In this document: piece after piece, positions 25,063 through 36,782 of the stretch
Layout of the letters: every line of letters starts with the position of its first letter
How positions within the stretch are numbered: the first letter of the stretch is position 1
Notes under the pieces: model-generated
Databases searched by the model: none
What the model was told of the DNA's origin: nothing
Seen by the model: only the letters and a program-made list of their open reading frames with translations
Translations under genes and position numbers: made by a program
NCBI GenBank assembly: GCA_949592205.1
Contig: CATIUR010000003.1
Location: forward strand, 154,136,759 to 154,200,758
Reading direction: 5' to 3'
Length of the DNA: 64,000 nt
From: Helichrysum umbraculigerum
Taxonomy: Eukaryota > Streptophyta > Magnoliopsida > Asterales > Asteraceae

Positions 25063-25099
25063 GATTTCGGGGACGAAATCTCTTTAAGGGGGGGAGAGT
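25063..25099 (+). other. Polypurine tract of element A
   Basis: GATTTCGGGGACGAAATC followed by AAGGGGGGGAGAG, abutting LTR 2. Confidence 0.9.
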
Positions 25100-27090
25100 T
25101 GTAACATCCTCGAAATGGACCTAGTTGTTTATATATTATTTCTTGATTTAAATGTGTTTGGAAATAATATTGTTTGAAATAGTTGAAATAACTGGAATAG
25201 GAGTCGAATATTCCAATGTGATAAGTAAATTATTAATTGTTGTAAATTAATATAGTTGACGGTGCAATAAAATGTTTGGACTCGTAAATGGTTTTCGGGT
25301 TCCAGGCAATAGATTGAGATGGGGTATTAAATTATACCCGTATAATAGAAGGTCGGTTGAGGAACCGACTTAAGTTTCTATTTATATAACTTTTCTTTTT
25401 AGGAAGTTATTCATTTTCATTCCAAAAACTCACAGAAACTCTCTGAAAACCTCCAAATCAATCCAGAAATCAAATCAGGAAGTTGTGATCCTCGTGAAAC
25501 TTCATAATCATCAGATTATCATAATCAGATTCTTCAAATAGTAAGTGTTCTTGATGTATTTAAGAATTTGATTTTGATTGAATTTGGGTAAATTGATGAT
25601 TTGAGAGATTTGGATGTTAGAAACAGGTTATAAGTATTACATATTGATTATGTGATGATATTTAAGGTTTATAACCGTTTAAAAACCGAGTTTTTGATGA
25701 TTTGGTTAAGATTTGCGGGTTAGGGTTTTGAGCAGATTCGCACAGGCTGGGACGAAGGAGGAAGCCGGCGGCTTCGTTCCCAAGCCGGCGACTTGTGCGA
25801 TGTTGGTTGAAGCCGGCGGCTTCGTTCCCAAGCCGGCGGCTTGAGTGGTCTGGCAGGGACCCGACGGGTCTAAACCCGACCCGGCGGTTGGTATATGCTT
25901 TAAAACGTAGTGTTGTTCTGTTAACACAATTGGTAAATTACCCGGCGGTTGTGGAAGTAAAGCCGGCGGGTGAGGATAGGAAGCCGGCGGCTTCTAGGAG
26001 GAAGCCGACGGCTTGAAGGGCTGTCATAACTTTTCTTTTAACTTGTTAAATGTAATGTGATATGTATCTGTTGCAAGTTAATTTATGGTAATGGTTATGT
26101 TGTAATCATTAGTGTATAATTAGGAACTAGTAATCTTGATGTAGATTATGTTAAGTTCTTAATGTTAAAGATTGATATAAGTTTAGTATTAATGATCTTG
26201 ATTACTAACTTATATTTGATTGATTAATTCTCAGATGTGGAGAAGGCTCAGTGATATTAGACAACTGAGTGGAGGCCTGAGGTAGTCGGTGAGTGGATCT
26301 GTAACCTCAGTGTGATTTAGTTGTAATGATTTGATTTACAACAAATAATTATAGTATTATTTTGATAGAATGTAATTGCTGAGATATCTTGCCATGATAG
26401 TTTGACTAGTTGCTTACTTGGCTGTTTGAGCTAGTATGTAAGATTCTGAGGTCAACTTGACTTGACAGTTGGACTTGGTTGTTATTGTAGACGACAGGAG
26501 ATCTTGAAACTTGAAATGTTGGTTTGGAGATCTAGGTCGTGTGTGATTAACAACTGGTTATCGGTAATTCTGTATAGGCCAATACAGATGATTGATAAGA
26601 GTTCCTTGAGTACCAAACCGGTATTAGGGTATCTCAGGAGCCACCGATCCTCATGACGATTGATAATGATTGATTGGTGTAGCTTGACATTGATTGGATG
26701 TCGAGTGAATGATTGATTTTCTGTTTATTGCTATTTGATGTAAACAGATTGTTATGCTAGGTTGTACTGTTACTTATAGTTTCATTCACTTAGCTTTATG
26801 CTAACCCCACCACAGTTCTTCCTGCAGGTTAAATAGATGGGACATATTGGGCAGGAGGTTGTGGGACTGGATGGAATGTTTGACAGGCTGTTACTCTGAT
26901 TTAATTTTGATAATCAAAGAAATGTTTTGAATTATATAACACCGAGTTTGTTGAAATGTCATGTGTAATAAGTTTGAAAAAGTTTAGTGACATTTTAAGT
27001 AATGTAAAACATTGATAGTATGTTTTGAAATATACGTTTCCGAGTCGCAATTATTATATGATTGTTTATAATTAAACGAGGGGTGTTATA
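25100..27090 (+). repeat. Element A, LTR 2 (1991 bp)
   Basis: Near-identical to LTR 1 over the full length. It is followed not by flanking DNA but by a second primer-binding site and interior, so LTR 2 is shared by two tandem units. Confidence 0.95.
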
Positions 27091-28140
27091 AGCTGGTATC
27101 AGAGCAATAGTTTGGGTGAATTGGACTTGATAGAATGTTCAATCCTAAACTTTGATGAGTTGAGTCAAACATTCCAGTGGGTGTGGGTTTAGTTGATTAG
27201 TGAATGTGTGAGAAAGTGATTAGTTGAATATGTACTAACCCTTAACAAGTTGTGAAGTTGTTGTTTGATTGCAGAGACGGAGGAACATGAGTATCTGATT
27301 GGTATATTTCATGTTTCCTCAATACTCGTTGGCTTAAGATTGCCAGGTAATCTTCGATAAGCCTATGTTAATTTAAATTAACTTGAATTGTTTACTCTGT
27401 TATGTTGAGTAAGCTTTGTTGTGAAGTTAATTTAGTCAGACTGATATGATTCCCCAGTTTTGAGTCAACTAATGATTGTTATAGGTTGACATGAGGATAG
27501 AGGTATTGAATGGGATACTCATTGTGGTGGTTATTTCTGATTGAATTGAAAATGCATAAATGTGATTAAATGAGTAGATAAAGAGTTGATTAAGGTTTAA
27601 CATGATTGATGTTGGAACCTAAGGAGTGTCTTTATTGGTGAGACAAAATAATTGATAGTATTATATTAGTAGATTGATCACAAGGTGTGATTTGAATCCT
27701 GTTTAAGGATAGTGGTGTCATTTGATTTGAGAATGACTGCTATTTGAGAAAATATGTGTTTAAGTGACTATAGGATAGGTGTTGACTATAGTTAAACACT
27801 TGATCTAAACCGAGATTGATAGGTTTATGAGGAGTGTAGAATAAAATAAAGTGAAATTGATTTGGGAAGTGATGGATCTTTCTGGTCAATTGTAAATTAA
27901 TAGATGAAATGTTTTAATAATAACATGATTGAGTAGGCTTGTTGTGACAATGATGCTTGATAGTATAGCATATGTCAAAGTGATGATAATTAATTAAGAT
28001 GTGTCCTGAATTTTGGAGTAAATAAGGACATTGATTAGTGTTAAGTATTGAAACTATGATGACGAGTTATCATGTGTTTGAGGTTCAGATAAGTGAGATA
28101 CTGAGTAATTCAGTTGTTGAAAATTAGAACATTGTGTGTA
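27091..28140 (+). mobile_element. Element A second interior, truncated
   Basis: Copies 20824-21874 almost exactly (a seen difference: CAAAGCGATG against CAAAGTGATG). It then jumps to the tail of an A LTR at a 3-bp overlap (TAT). The jump removes about 3.2 kb of interior and 1.8 kb of LTR. Confidence 0.9.
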
Positions 28141-28193
28141 TATAACACCGAGTTTGTTGAAATGTCATGTGTAATAAGTTTGAAAAAGTTTAG
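28141..28193 (+). repeat. Element A third LTR, 5' piece of the tail
   Basis: Matches A LTR from TATAACACCGAG to AAAGTTTAG. It is interrupted by D copy 2 at TTTAG (28189-28193); the continuation is at 9202-9095 on the other strand. Confidence 0.9.
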
Positions 28194-30754
28194 TGTAACA
28201 CCTGCTAAATTAGGATAATTAATTATGCCTAATTAATTGTAACTAGTTGTAATTAGTATGTAATAGGACTAATTGCAGACTCTATTTGTATATATATAAG
28301 GTGATTTATATATATATGAGTGTACTTACGCGATTTGGATTAATCGTACGAATTAACCGGACGGAGTCCGACACAGTTACTTGGACGTTGGTGACAGAAA
28401 CTTACCTAAATAATGAGAACGTATTTTATTATATAAAATACACAGCGAACAAACATTATTTATAATATCGCGACGACATTCTGAATAATTTAACGAATAC
28501 GTATTAAACGCGAGTTAAAAATTTTAATACTTCGACAAATGTCTTTATAATTAATTTCAAGGTATTTCATTAAAATATTCCCGTCACCTTTTAAAAATAT
28601 AACTGCTTGATTTAACATTTAAACGACGGAGGAAACGAACACCGCACGGAGCGCGGAGGCGCGGACTGAAAATGGGAGGCTTAACCTCCCACCTCCTTTT
28701 CTCTCCTTTTCATTTTCTCATTTCTTTCTCTTTCTTTCTCTCTTTTCTCTCTAATTTAAAAACCACCACCATTACCATAAATCGCCAAATAACAACACGA
28801 AACGACACCGGATCACACCACTCCTTTGGAATAAAAGAACCACGGCATCCCGATCTACCTTTCCATCTTTTCGGATTTTCGATCCGACGTTTTGTAAGTT
28901 TCCGACAAAACCCGAAACTCTCCGTTTTTACTCATTTTTACGTTTTTATGGTTTATATATGCTTAAAATGTCCAAAAATGGGTTGGGTAAAAGATTTGGA
29001 CCTAACGGAAGTTTTTCGACCGATTTTCCGGCCACCAATTTCCGATCAGACCGCTACGTCGCAGAGACGCTGGGCTATCTGCGACGTAGCTCAAAACGTC
29101 GCAATACACCTCACAACGTCGCACATAGCGACGTCGTTACCAACGTCGCATTAAGTGGCCAACGTCGCACTTAGCGACGTCGCGACCTACGTCGCACAAA
29201 AATCTCAACGTCGCACTAGCGACGCAGCCCCTTACGTCGCATTGATTTGCGAAGGTCGCATCATGCGACGTACAAGCCCACGTCGCACCCTACGTCGCTT
29301 GCAACGTCGCATGCTACGTCGCACAAACCAGAGACTAGAAAAACACAGATTTTTACTAAGTGTCGGAACCAAGATTTTAACACCTGATTTTACCCAAATT
29401 CAGATCCAGATGCGTTTTTCGTCAAAGTAATATAGTAGAAATAAAAATTTTCCAAGCTGACCTGGCAGCTCGACCCCAGCCAGGGGCTCTGCCCCTTGGA
29501 CCCCGCCAGGGGCTGCCGCCCCTTGGACCCCGCTACCAGGGGCGCTGCCCCCGGACCCCCGTCATTAAATGTTGTAAATACTTTTCACACTAAGTGTTGA
29601 ACACTTACAAATAACGAAACCTGATTCAACGATACATATAATGATAACACTTTGAATCATTATTACAAACCGTCACCAACGGGCCATATTTGTTTTCAAA
29701 CTACAAACGGATTACTAAACAAACACTTGGACATAATGAGTTGTGTAAACAACTAGCCTAGATGGTCTTGCGAGACATCTACTTACTTAACTTTATATGT
29801 TTAGGCATTTGAAGGTTACGGGTTCGGAGAACCTACGGTTGATATTACTTACTCGTTTATTGATATAAACGTACTTGCAAAGACTCAGGTGAGTCTTACG
29901 GGCCCACTTTTACTGTTTTATCCTATTGGGGGAGATACATGCTACTTATTTTTCTTGAACACAAGTACTAAACTGTTTACTATACCAAACGGAATTGCAT
30001 GAGTTACTTACTATTTACAGAAGTCTCTCCATCATATATCGTTAGTTATGGACTTAAGCGCGAACACTAGTTAATGGATCCATTAGGGAAATGACCCTCC
30101 CCACCCGGGGCAGTAGCGCTGCCACGTACTGATTTACACGTATAAACGGGTGACTACTTATTCGTTGCTGATGCTTGCTCATTTACGAGCATGTCACGGG
30201 AGCAAACTTATTACTTACGGGTTAAGCTTCGATTATGAGCCTCATGGCAACGGTATAAACTTACTTACTTACATTTGCGGGATTGCAAATACTGGTTTAC
30301 GATTTCTGGACTGAAATTGCTGATTTTACGCCTACGGGCACTACTGATGAAATCTTGTGTTCAAACTGATTATTTACTGATAAACCTGTGAGATTCACCA
30401 ACCTTTTTGGTTGACCCTTTTTAGCATGTATTCTCAGGTACACTTACGGAGTAGGATCACTCCAGGATTACTAGCTAGAGTCGCATGATTTCCAAATTGC
30501 ATTTAACGGAGATTCTTTGGCATTATCTTTTGTAACTATGGTTATGTAATAGAATCTCCCGCCACATACGCGGACTCTAGGCTTACTTATTTTTGTAAAG
30601 AAAACTATATGTTTTCAAACGATTTATTTATGAAATGTAATTATTTTACAAAACGTCTCATTTAGAGGTCGTTTGCTGTATATCTTGTGCTTTGTATATT
30701 GATTAGTAACACCCAAGTATGCTTCCGCAAATCACTAAATTTGGGGGTGTTACA
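28194..30754 (+). mobile_element. Solo LTR of family D (copy 2, 2561 bp)
   Basis: TGTAACACCTGC to GGGGGTGTTACA, inverted relative to 9203-11765. It is flanked by TTTAG (28189-28193) and GATAT (30755-30759), which do not match each other but match the far sides of copy 1. It contains the ACGTCGC array (29056-29335) and a GC-rich tandem block (29470-29562). Interior absent, hence a solo LTR. Confidence 0.9.
29056..29335 (+). repeat. ACGTCGC motif array in D
   Basis: By eye about 13 ACGTCGC and 4 GCGACGT heptamers in 280 bases, irregularly spaced, some making dyads such as GCGACGTCGC. All share an ACGT core. The same array is in copy 1 at about 10620-10905. Confidence 0.8.
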
Positions 30755-31663
30755 GATATCAACATTTTACACATATATAGCAACATCGTGCAACAGGTAT
30801 ACAACTATGTATTAACTCGCTACTATTCTCAACTTATCACTTTAAAGGTAAACTACTCATATCATCATGTAGATATTAACAATATAAGCATACTACACCA
30901 ATGTCTGACACGAATACATTAATCAACTTCTTTATTACCCGATTCAATATCCAGTATTATTTATACAACTTAATACTTATAGTACATTTAGTACTAAACA
31001 ATTCATCATTAATATAAGTAATATTCAACACATAATCATCAATCTATATACCTTTAATCAAATTACAATTGAGTATTTCATGCTCAACTATTACATCTAT
31101 ATAAGCTCATGTGCTTATTTCGTAATTTCTTAAAACGCTTAATTCAACACTTTCTATTACTCTATATGATTCAATACTTTATCATATTTCAATTTATCCA
31201 CATAATATGATCTACATAATCCCATAATCAATGTTTACTAACTCTAGTTAACAATAGCCAACAATACCATTTACTGGCCTACTTTGTAGTTAAGTAAACC
31301 GTCTACAATCGACTCATACACAATGAACCATATAGACCTCTTAAAACAAGTTTTAATATTGCATATTGTCACAAGAATGATCTCTGGACTCAATAAAACA
31401 AAAGCCTAATACAAAACGTAAGTTAAAAGTTCACAATAAGGTCCGAAAAACAATAAAACGCGATTTTCGGGCCCCAAACGACCCCGAAGTGCCGAAAACT
31501 GACAGGGCTCATGGCAAAGCCATGAGCTTTGACCGTTGGGCCGTTTTTGAGTGGACATGTAAATTTCGTCTTAATCGGACACCGAAATTTTCTAGCGGAA
31601 ATTTCTACGTCGAACGTCGAAAAACGTAAAAAAAATATATTTTAATCCTGTAAATACACATAA

Positions 31664-31862
31664 ACCGCCGGCTTCTACAGGGTAGCCGCCGGGTTCTATA
31701 TAGGAGCCGCCGGCTTCTGACCCCCAGCCGCCGGGTGAATTAAATTTTCACTAACAGAAAAATTTTGCCGTATAAAAGCTATAGCAGCCGCCGGCTTGGG
31801 TGACCAGCCGCCGGTTTACACCCTCCAGCCGCCGGGTTTACACCCCCAGCCGCCGGGTCCTT
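31664..31862. repeat. CCGCCGG array (8 copies)
   Basis: Eight CCGCCGG heptamers, most preceded by AG, with spacings mostly of 15-45 bases (longer across 31740-31785). Several lack pairing arms, unlike those inside the LTRs. Confidence 0.8.
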
Positions 31863-32191
31863 TGCCTGTACAGCAGCCTGCACAACTTAGTGCAAAAATG
31901 CGAAATTCAAATACGTATAACTCACAAACCGTAAAGAATTAAGGTCTGAAATTTTACAGGCACCTTTATATAATCAAAATGCAACTTTTCATTTTTCCAC
32001 TTTTTCAATTTACACGTTTTACGAGAAAACGGACGTATAACCAATTTTAGGCCATTTTGAGCCATTTTGGTGGACACGTCAAAATCCAATCCACATGGTT
32101 TCTGACTTTAACCTTTTAACAACATGTTTATACAACTTAGCGTACTTTCATGCTCCATTTTCTAAAATCACATTACATTTCTTTTATACCA

Positions 32192-32286
32192 AGTAGCCTC
32201 AACAAGTTCATGTGGCACAACATAATATAACAACGGTGATCAGGCGTTGCAAGATTATGTTCTTCACACTCCATTCTCAGGCTACT
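32192..32286 (-). other. Conserved hairpin segment (element C copy)
   Basis: Same arms as at 22039-22133 (AGTAGCCT/AGGCTACT and GAACATAAT/ATTATGTT) in the interior of C. Confidence 0.6.
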
Positions 32287-33358
32287 CTAGCTTATAATTA
32301 TCAATGTGATTTACTATCATCTCATATATACTAAATACATCATGATTTTAAATCAATTAAAATCCATTTAATAGTTTCTAACAGCTGATACATACTGAAA
32401 ATCAGCTTACTATTTACATATTCAACCTTACATCAAGCCATCTCACATACACACATGACCTTCTCTAGTATGTATTTATTCGTATAGAATTTTCATTCTA
32501 CAATTTATACTAATCAATGTCCCTATTTATTCCAAAATTCAGGACACATCTTAATTACTTAATTATTATCACTTTGACATATGCTATACTATCAAGCATC
32601 AATGTCACAACAAGCCTACTCAATCATGTTACTCTAAAACATTTCATTTATTAATTTCACAATTGACCAAAAAGATCTAACACTTTCTCAATCAATTTAA
32701 TATTATCATACTCTACATTTCTCATAAACCTATCCGTCTTGGTTTAGATCAGATGTTTAACTACAATTAAAACATATCATGTAGTCACATAAACACATAT
32801 TTTCTAAAATAGCAGTCATTCTCAATTCAAATGACACCACCTTCATTAATAAGGATTTAAATCACTCTTGTTAAAATCCTAGTCCACTCTTTGTCTACTT
32901 ACTTAAACACATTTCTGCATTCTCAATTCAATCAGAAATAATCACAACAATGAGCATCTCATTTAAAATTTTATCTTTATGTCAACATATAGCAATCATT
33001 AGTTGACTCAAAACTGGGGGATCATATCAGTCTGACTCAATTAACTTCACAACAATGTTTACTCATCATAACAAGATAAACAATTCAAGTTAATTTAAAT
33101 TAACATAGGCTTATCGAAGATTACCTGGCAATCTTAAGCCAACGAATGTTGAGGAATCAATGAGAATATCCATCAAGTTCTCATATTCCTCTATCTCTGC
33201 AATCAAACAACAACTTCACAACTTGTTAAGGGTTAGTACATATCTAACTAACTACTTTCTCATACAACAACTAAACCCACACCTACTGGAATGTTTGACT
33301 CAACTCTATCAAAGTTTAGGATTGAACATTCTATCATGTCCAATTCGCCCAAACTATT

Positions 33359-33370
33359 GCTCTGATACCA
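33359..33370 (-). other. Primer-binding site of element C
   Basis: TGGTATCAGAGC on the minus strand, three bases after the end of the 5' LTR. Confidence 0.9.
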
Positions 33371-33373
33371 ACT

Positions 33374-35133
33374 TATAACACCCCTCGTTTATTTTAAACA
33401 ATTAATATAATATTTGCAGTTCGGAAGCGTAGATTTCAAACATACTATCAATTTCATTATAATGTCAATAAACTTTTTTTTTTTCAAATTTAATACATGA
33501 CATTTCAACAAACTCGGTGTTATATAATTCAAAACATTTCTTTCGTTATCAAAATAACATCAGAGTAAAAGCCTGTCAAGCATTCCATCAATTCCAAACA
33601 CTTCCTGCCCTGCCTAATATGTCCCATCTATTTTAACCTGCAGGAAGAACTGTGGTAGGGTTAGCATAAAGCTAAGTGAATGAAACTATAAACAACAGTC
33701 CAACTTAGCACAACAACCTGTTTATATCAAATAACAATAAACAGTCAATCATCATGAGGATCGGTGGTTCCTGAGATACCTTTATACCAGTATGGTACTC
33801 AAAGAACACTTATCAATCATCTGTATTGGCCTATACAGAATTACCGATGACTTGTTGTCAATCACATACGACCTAGATCTTTAAACCAACATTTCAAGTT
33901 TCAAGATCTCTTGTCGTCTACAACAACAACCAAGTCCAACCATCCATTCAAGTTGACCTCAGAATCTTACATACTAGCTCAAACAGCCCAGTAAACAATC
34001 AACCAAACTAACCTGGCAAGTTATCTCAAATAAAACATTCTATCAAAGTAATACTATAATTACTTGTTGTAACCAAATCATTACAACTAAATCACACTGA
34101 GGTTACAGATCCACTCACCGAATACCTCAGGCCTCCACTCAGTAGTCTAATATCACTGAGTCCTCTGTGTATCTGAAAACACAACAGAATATCACAAGTT
34201 AGTAACTTGTCATCACTGGATAATACTTGTGTAAATTACAACACTATACAAGTAATCACACCAGGAGTACAACTAAATTATCTAATTGTTGTAAGTCTAA
34301 CATGCTTCAGACTTATTACTGTACAATACAACAAGTACCATTTAAGTAATTAGCTCTAATTGACAAACACTGGAACAACATAGGACAACCAAAGGAATCC
34401 GTCGGATTCCCTTAAATCCCACCGGATTCCTAACCAACCCGAATCCGCCGGATTCATTAGGAATCCGCCGGATTCTACCTTCGTCCCAGCCCTGTGCGAT
34501 CTGCTCAAACCCTAACCCACGGATTTATAACAAAAATCATCAAAACTCCGTTTGCAACAGCTTCAAACAGTAAATAACTTCACATAAACATTATGTAATA
34601 GTTATAAGAAGTTTCTAACATCAAATTCTTACAATTCATCAATTAACCCAATTTTAATCAAATTGATTAAAATCAAACTTACTTCTTAATTGAAGAACAC
34701 TGAATTGAGATGGTGATAATGATGAAACTTCAATCAATCACAGCTCCAATTATTAGGTTTCAATTTTGATTTAAGTTTCTTAGGTTTGATTTGATCGAAT
34801 TCAGAGAAAGGAAGTGAAATAAACTTTCCATAAAAGGAAAGTGAAATTTATAGTCGGCCCAACAAACCGCCTTCAATTATACGGGTATAATTTAATACCC
34901 CTTCTCAACCTATTGTCTGGAACCCGAAAACCATTTGCGAGTCCAAACATTTTATTGTCCCGTCAACTATATTAATTTACAACAATTAATAATTTATTTA
35001 TCACATTAGAATATTTAACTCCTATTTCAATTATTTCAACTAATTCAAACAATATTATTTCCAAACACATTTAAATAATAATTTAAATCAAGAAATAATA
35101 TAAAACGACTAGGTCCATTTCGAGGATGTTACA
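33374..35133 (-). repeat. Element C 5' LTR (1760 bp)
   Basis: Complete LTR, TGTAACATCC to GTGTTATA on the minus strand. It carries the GAATCCGGCGGATTC array (about 34395-34478) and the same donor and acceptor motifs as the other LTRs. GTTCC follows at 35134-35138. Confidence 0.92.
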
Positions 35134-35635
35134 GTTCCCGACTGCGTTCGGGTCCCGGCGTCCGAGTTTGGACGGCATCAAGTATCAACGTTTTCTATTT
35201 TTTTATGTTTTTAATTGTTTTTGGGCCACTGTGCAGGTTTTAAAAAAAATGTTTGCGTTTTGTTGTATGTGTATTTTATGTGTGTGTTACTGTGTTATGT
35301 GTATCTGTATGTGTGTGTGTGTGTGTTAAGAAGATGGTAGATATAAAAGGAAGATGGTAGGTAGAAGTTATTGAGAGAGAGAGGGGTAGATATAAAAGGA
35401 AGCTGGTCAAAATTATTTTTTCCATTTAATTTGCATTGTTATTTATATCAATGTATTTAATTTATTTATTTTTAAATATTAATTTATACATTTTATTACA
35501 TTAAATAAACAAATAAACAAATAATAAAAAAAACTCCAGAACACTGTTCAGAACACTGTTACCACTCCACAAAATCATCACCACAAAATTCTCACTCAGA
35601 ACACTGTGTTTAGGCCGTCACCACTCCGTGTGCTC
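35134..35635. mobile_element. PIF/Harbinger-like MITE, right part
   Basis: Continues the element begun at 8387-8484. It ends CCACTCCGTGTGCTC followed by TAA (35636-35638). Includes a TG microsatellite (about 35306-35327) and repeated CAGAACACTG. The short ORF across its start has no protein features. Confidence 0.6.
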
Positions 35636-35638
35636 TAA

Positions 35639-36782
35639 CTAGTATAGCTTGAAGAACTGAAGACATTGTCATCCAAATTAAACCATGGGTAGTTGTCTCC
35701 AATTTACTCTTCAAGTGACGAATCAAGAATGTATATATAAAAATAGGAAATTAAGTATATCATATTATAATTAGAATTATTTCATATATAGTTTTACAAT
35801 TTCATAGTATTAAAATTCTAATATCATCTTTTCTTTATTACCATTATTAAAGATTGACAAAAGCCAATCACATACACTCGAGTCATAGTTTCATTAGATA
35901 CTCCCCCACCCACCATATATTTTAGTAGGCTCAGAAAACCTTAAATCTTTGGAATAGAATCATATCATCATTGGAGAGTGTCTTTTGCTTGTGTAGTAGT
36001 TAAGGTTCGGGTGTAAATGAGTTGAGCTACTCGCTAGCTAATAGCTATACTCGAGTTTGACATGTTAAAAATTCAACTCGAGTAAACTTTAAACAAGTTT
36101 GATCCCGACCTTGAACATAATTTGGAAACAAGCTTGAGCTTCTTATACTGATCTCAAACAAGCTCACGAGCCTAAACGAGCTTTTTATTTACATACATAA
36201 TCTTTTTATGATAACATAATATGGCGTATATAATTACATAATAAATATTATATATATACATATAAACTACTTAAATATGGAGTATAATAATACTAAATCT
36301 TAGTATATATAGTTAAAAGTTACACACAAAATAAAAAATACATTAAATATTATAGATTAATAGAATTAATAATAGTATGTAATAAACGAGTTGAACTCGA
36401 GACGAGTTCCAGCTATACCAAACAAGATGAACTTGAGCTTTATACACTAGGCTCAAAACACAGTAAATTTTAAACAAATCGAGCTCGAGCCTCGTTGAGC
36501 TCATGTAACTTTTAACATGTATATATTTTGCATATCACCAATATTTTGGTTATTTTTGTTAATAGTATTACAATTACAATATAAAATTATTTGAATTAAA
36601 GGCAGCCAACTTGAAATGCATTAAAAACTAGTATCTTGTGTTTGACCTTAACATAATTGGCCATGGTATCTTATCTTATCTTTAACCGGCTAGGTATACC
36701 ACACTCAAATCTATCATATACAATTGAAAGCGTTAAACTTGTACCATGTTAAAATATTATTATTATATTTTCGTAGAGAAGA
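35639..36782. other. Intergenic with hAT-like repeat remains
   Basis: No gene. 36009-36510 is rich in GAGCTCGAGC, CTCGAGT and AAACGAGC motifs and opens GGGTGTAAATGAG, like the elements at 7350 and 41528, but lacks clear ends. Confidence 0.5.

Larger units (their letters stand above)
20824..25099 (+). mobile_element. Element A interior (4276 bp, non-coding)
   Basis: Starts with a primer-binding site and ends with a polypurine tract, as in a complete LTR retrotransposon, but all frames are broken by stops and no gag, protease, reverse transcriptase or integrase motif is visible. This fits a large retrotransposon derivative (LARD) that depends on enzymes from another element. Includes the conserved hairpin (22039-22133) and a 118-bp tandem repeat (22409-22690). 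Confidence 0.85.
30755..33373 (-). mobile_element. Interiors of element C (5' part) and element B (5' part)
   Basis: From 33373 down to about 32141 the minus strand follows the A interior from its primer-binding site to just past the conserved hairpin, so it is C. From about 31436 down to 30755 it is best read as B interior, continuing at 11766 once the inversion is undone. The segment between (about 31440-32110) matches neither and carries a CCGCCGG array. The 5' LTR of B is missing, so a deletion probably joined B to C here. No coding capacity. Confidence 0.6.
8485..35133 (-). mobile_element. Element C: 26.6-kb nested non-autonomous LTR retrotransposon cluster
   Basis: The outer element is on the minus strand: 5' LTR 33374-35133, primer-binding site at 33359-33370, and 3' LTR in two pieces (17679-18832 and 8485-9094). 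The two pieces sum to 1759 bases after removing the 5-bp duplication, against 1760 for the 5' LTR. The whole is bordered by GTTCC at 8480-8484 and 35134-35138. Elements B, A (tandem) and two D solo LTRs sit inside it, and 11766-28193 is inverted relative to the original order. No gag or pol is seen anywhere in the cluster. Confidence 0.9.

Noticed and set aside
9203..30754. D1 and D2 as the two LTRs of one giant element
   Set aside because: LTRs of one element are direct repeats. D1 and D2 are inverted and their target duplications cross-match, which fits inversion between two solo LTRs.
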